The notes under the pieces are model-generated. The model ran no database searches. It saw nothing but the letters and a program-made list of their open reading frames with translations, and was not told the DNA's origin. Of a stretch of 6,128 nt of DNA, positions 5,972 to 6,128 are shown one piece after another. Within the stretch, counting starts at the first letter, position 1, and every line of letters begins with the position of its first letter. Source of the stretch: Alphaproteobacteria bacterium (GTDB lineage Bacteria > Pseudomonadota > Alphaproteobacteria > Sneathiellales > Sneathiellaceae); assembly GCA_006226265.1 (NCBI GenBank), contig SBHH01000058.1, forward strand, positions 1 to 6,128. The letters run 5' to 3'. A program made the position numbers and the translations under genes.

Positions 5972-6128
5972 GTGCGAAGCGTAAATAAAAGTCGTGTGCC
6001 GGAGCCCAAGCCCCAGAACAAGATTTCCTTCTTGTTTGTCGCCTGCTTTTTGATCGTTCTTGCGGCCGTCGGCATCAGTGCCTGGATTTATCTTGAAAAC
6101 AACCGCGCGCCGCATCTGTCGAAAGTGA
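5972..6128 (+). CDS. Membrane-anchored protein, probable YibQ-type divergent polysaccharide deacetylase (partial)
   Basis: A reading frame beginning with GTG at 5972 stays open for 52 residues to the window edge. It encodes a basic N-terminus (MRSVNKSR), a proline/lysine segment, one hydrophobic helix at about residues 18-41 (ISFLFVACFLIVLAAVGI and on to WIYL), and then a polar stretch. This is the layout of a protein with an N-terminal membrane anchor or uncleaved signal facing the periplasm. AAAAGG lies nine bases before the GTG and AGG four bases before it. In Alphaproteobacteria the gene after ctpA is often a divergent polysaccharide deacetylase (YibQ/DUF610), whose members start with such an anchor. 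That identity rests on position and general layout; the catalytic domain is outside the window. The frame is closed upstream by a TGA at 5909-5911. Confidence 0.6.
   Translation, partial: MRSVNKSRVPEPKPQNKISFLFVACFLIVLAAVGISAWIYLENNRAPHLSKV

Noticed and set aside
4829..6115. A 428-codon open frame on the minus strand opposite ctpA
   Set aside because: It runs antisense to a gene with a complete catalytic set and PDZ domain, has no recognisable motif, and such frames are common opposite GC-biased coding sequence.
1..6128. Mobile element, phage, CRISPR, toxin-antitoxin or other accessory system
   Set aside because: Every coding stretch matches a conserved housekeeping family, except the partial last gene, which still fits the expected neighbourhood. 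No terminal repeats, transposase, spacer-repeat pattern or unexplained gap over about 75 bases was seen.

Overview
The window is a stretch of core chromosome from an alphaproteobacterium. All eight genes, two of them partial at the window edges, lie on the + strand. The order proA (3' end), nadD, rsfS, rlmH, gpmI, an envC/ldpF-type LytM factor, ctpA, then a probable YibQ-type divergent polysaccharide deacetylase (5' end) is an arrangement I associate with Alphaproteobacteria. The NadD signature with Asn in place of Asp (GGSFNPAHDGH) also fits that class. The moderately GC-rich coding sequence suggests a lineage such as Sneathiella, Emcibacter, Kordiimonas or a Rhodospirillales relative. The genus cannot be fixed from this sequence.

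Layout. Bases 1-95 are the C-terminus of ProA (proline synthesis). Bases 109-714 encode NadD (NAD synthesis). After a 61-nt spacer with a small inverted repeat comes rsfS (776-1147, TTG start), then rlmH (1188-1646). RsfS and RlmH both act on the large ribosomal subunit. A 41-nt AT-rich spacer precedes gpmI (1688-3268), a cofactor-independent phosphoglycerate mutase with all metal ligands visible. The envC/ldpF-type gene (3255-4601) starts with GTG inside the end of gpmI. It encodes a secreted coiled-coil protein with a LytM domain that has lost its zinc ligands. The S41 protease gene ctpA (4601-5896) overlaps it by one base. A 75-nt spacer with an imperfect hairpin leads to the last gene, open at the right edge, which begins with a membrane anchor.

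How the genes work together. Tight spacing and two overlaps suggest one operon or a few nested units. The first half serves cofactor supply, ribosome maturation and glycolysis. The second half (EnvC-like factor, CtpA, deacetylase-like protein) acts in the periplasm on peptidoglycan remodelling and cell separation.

No mobile element, CRISPR array, RNA gene or convincing intrinsic terminator was seen. No intergenic stretch exceeds about 75 bases. I found no sign of a previously undescribed system. The points worth checking are start codons, translational coupling, small hairpins, and the possible EnvC-like/CtpA partnership.
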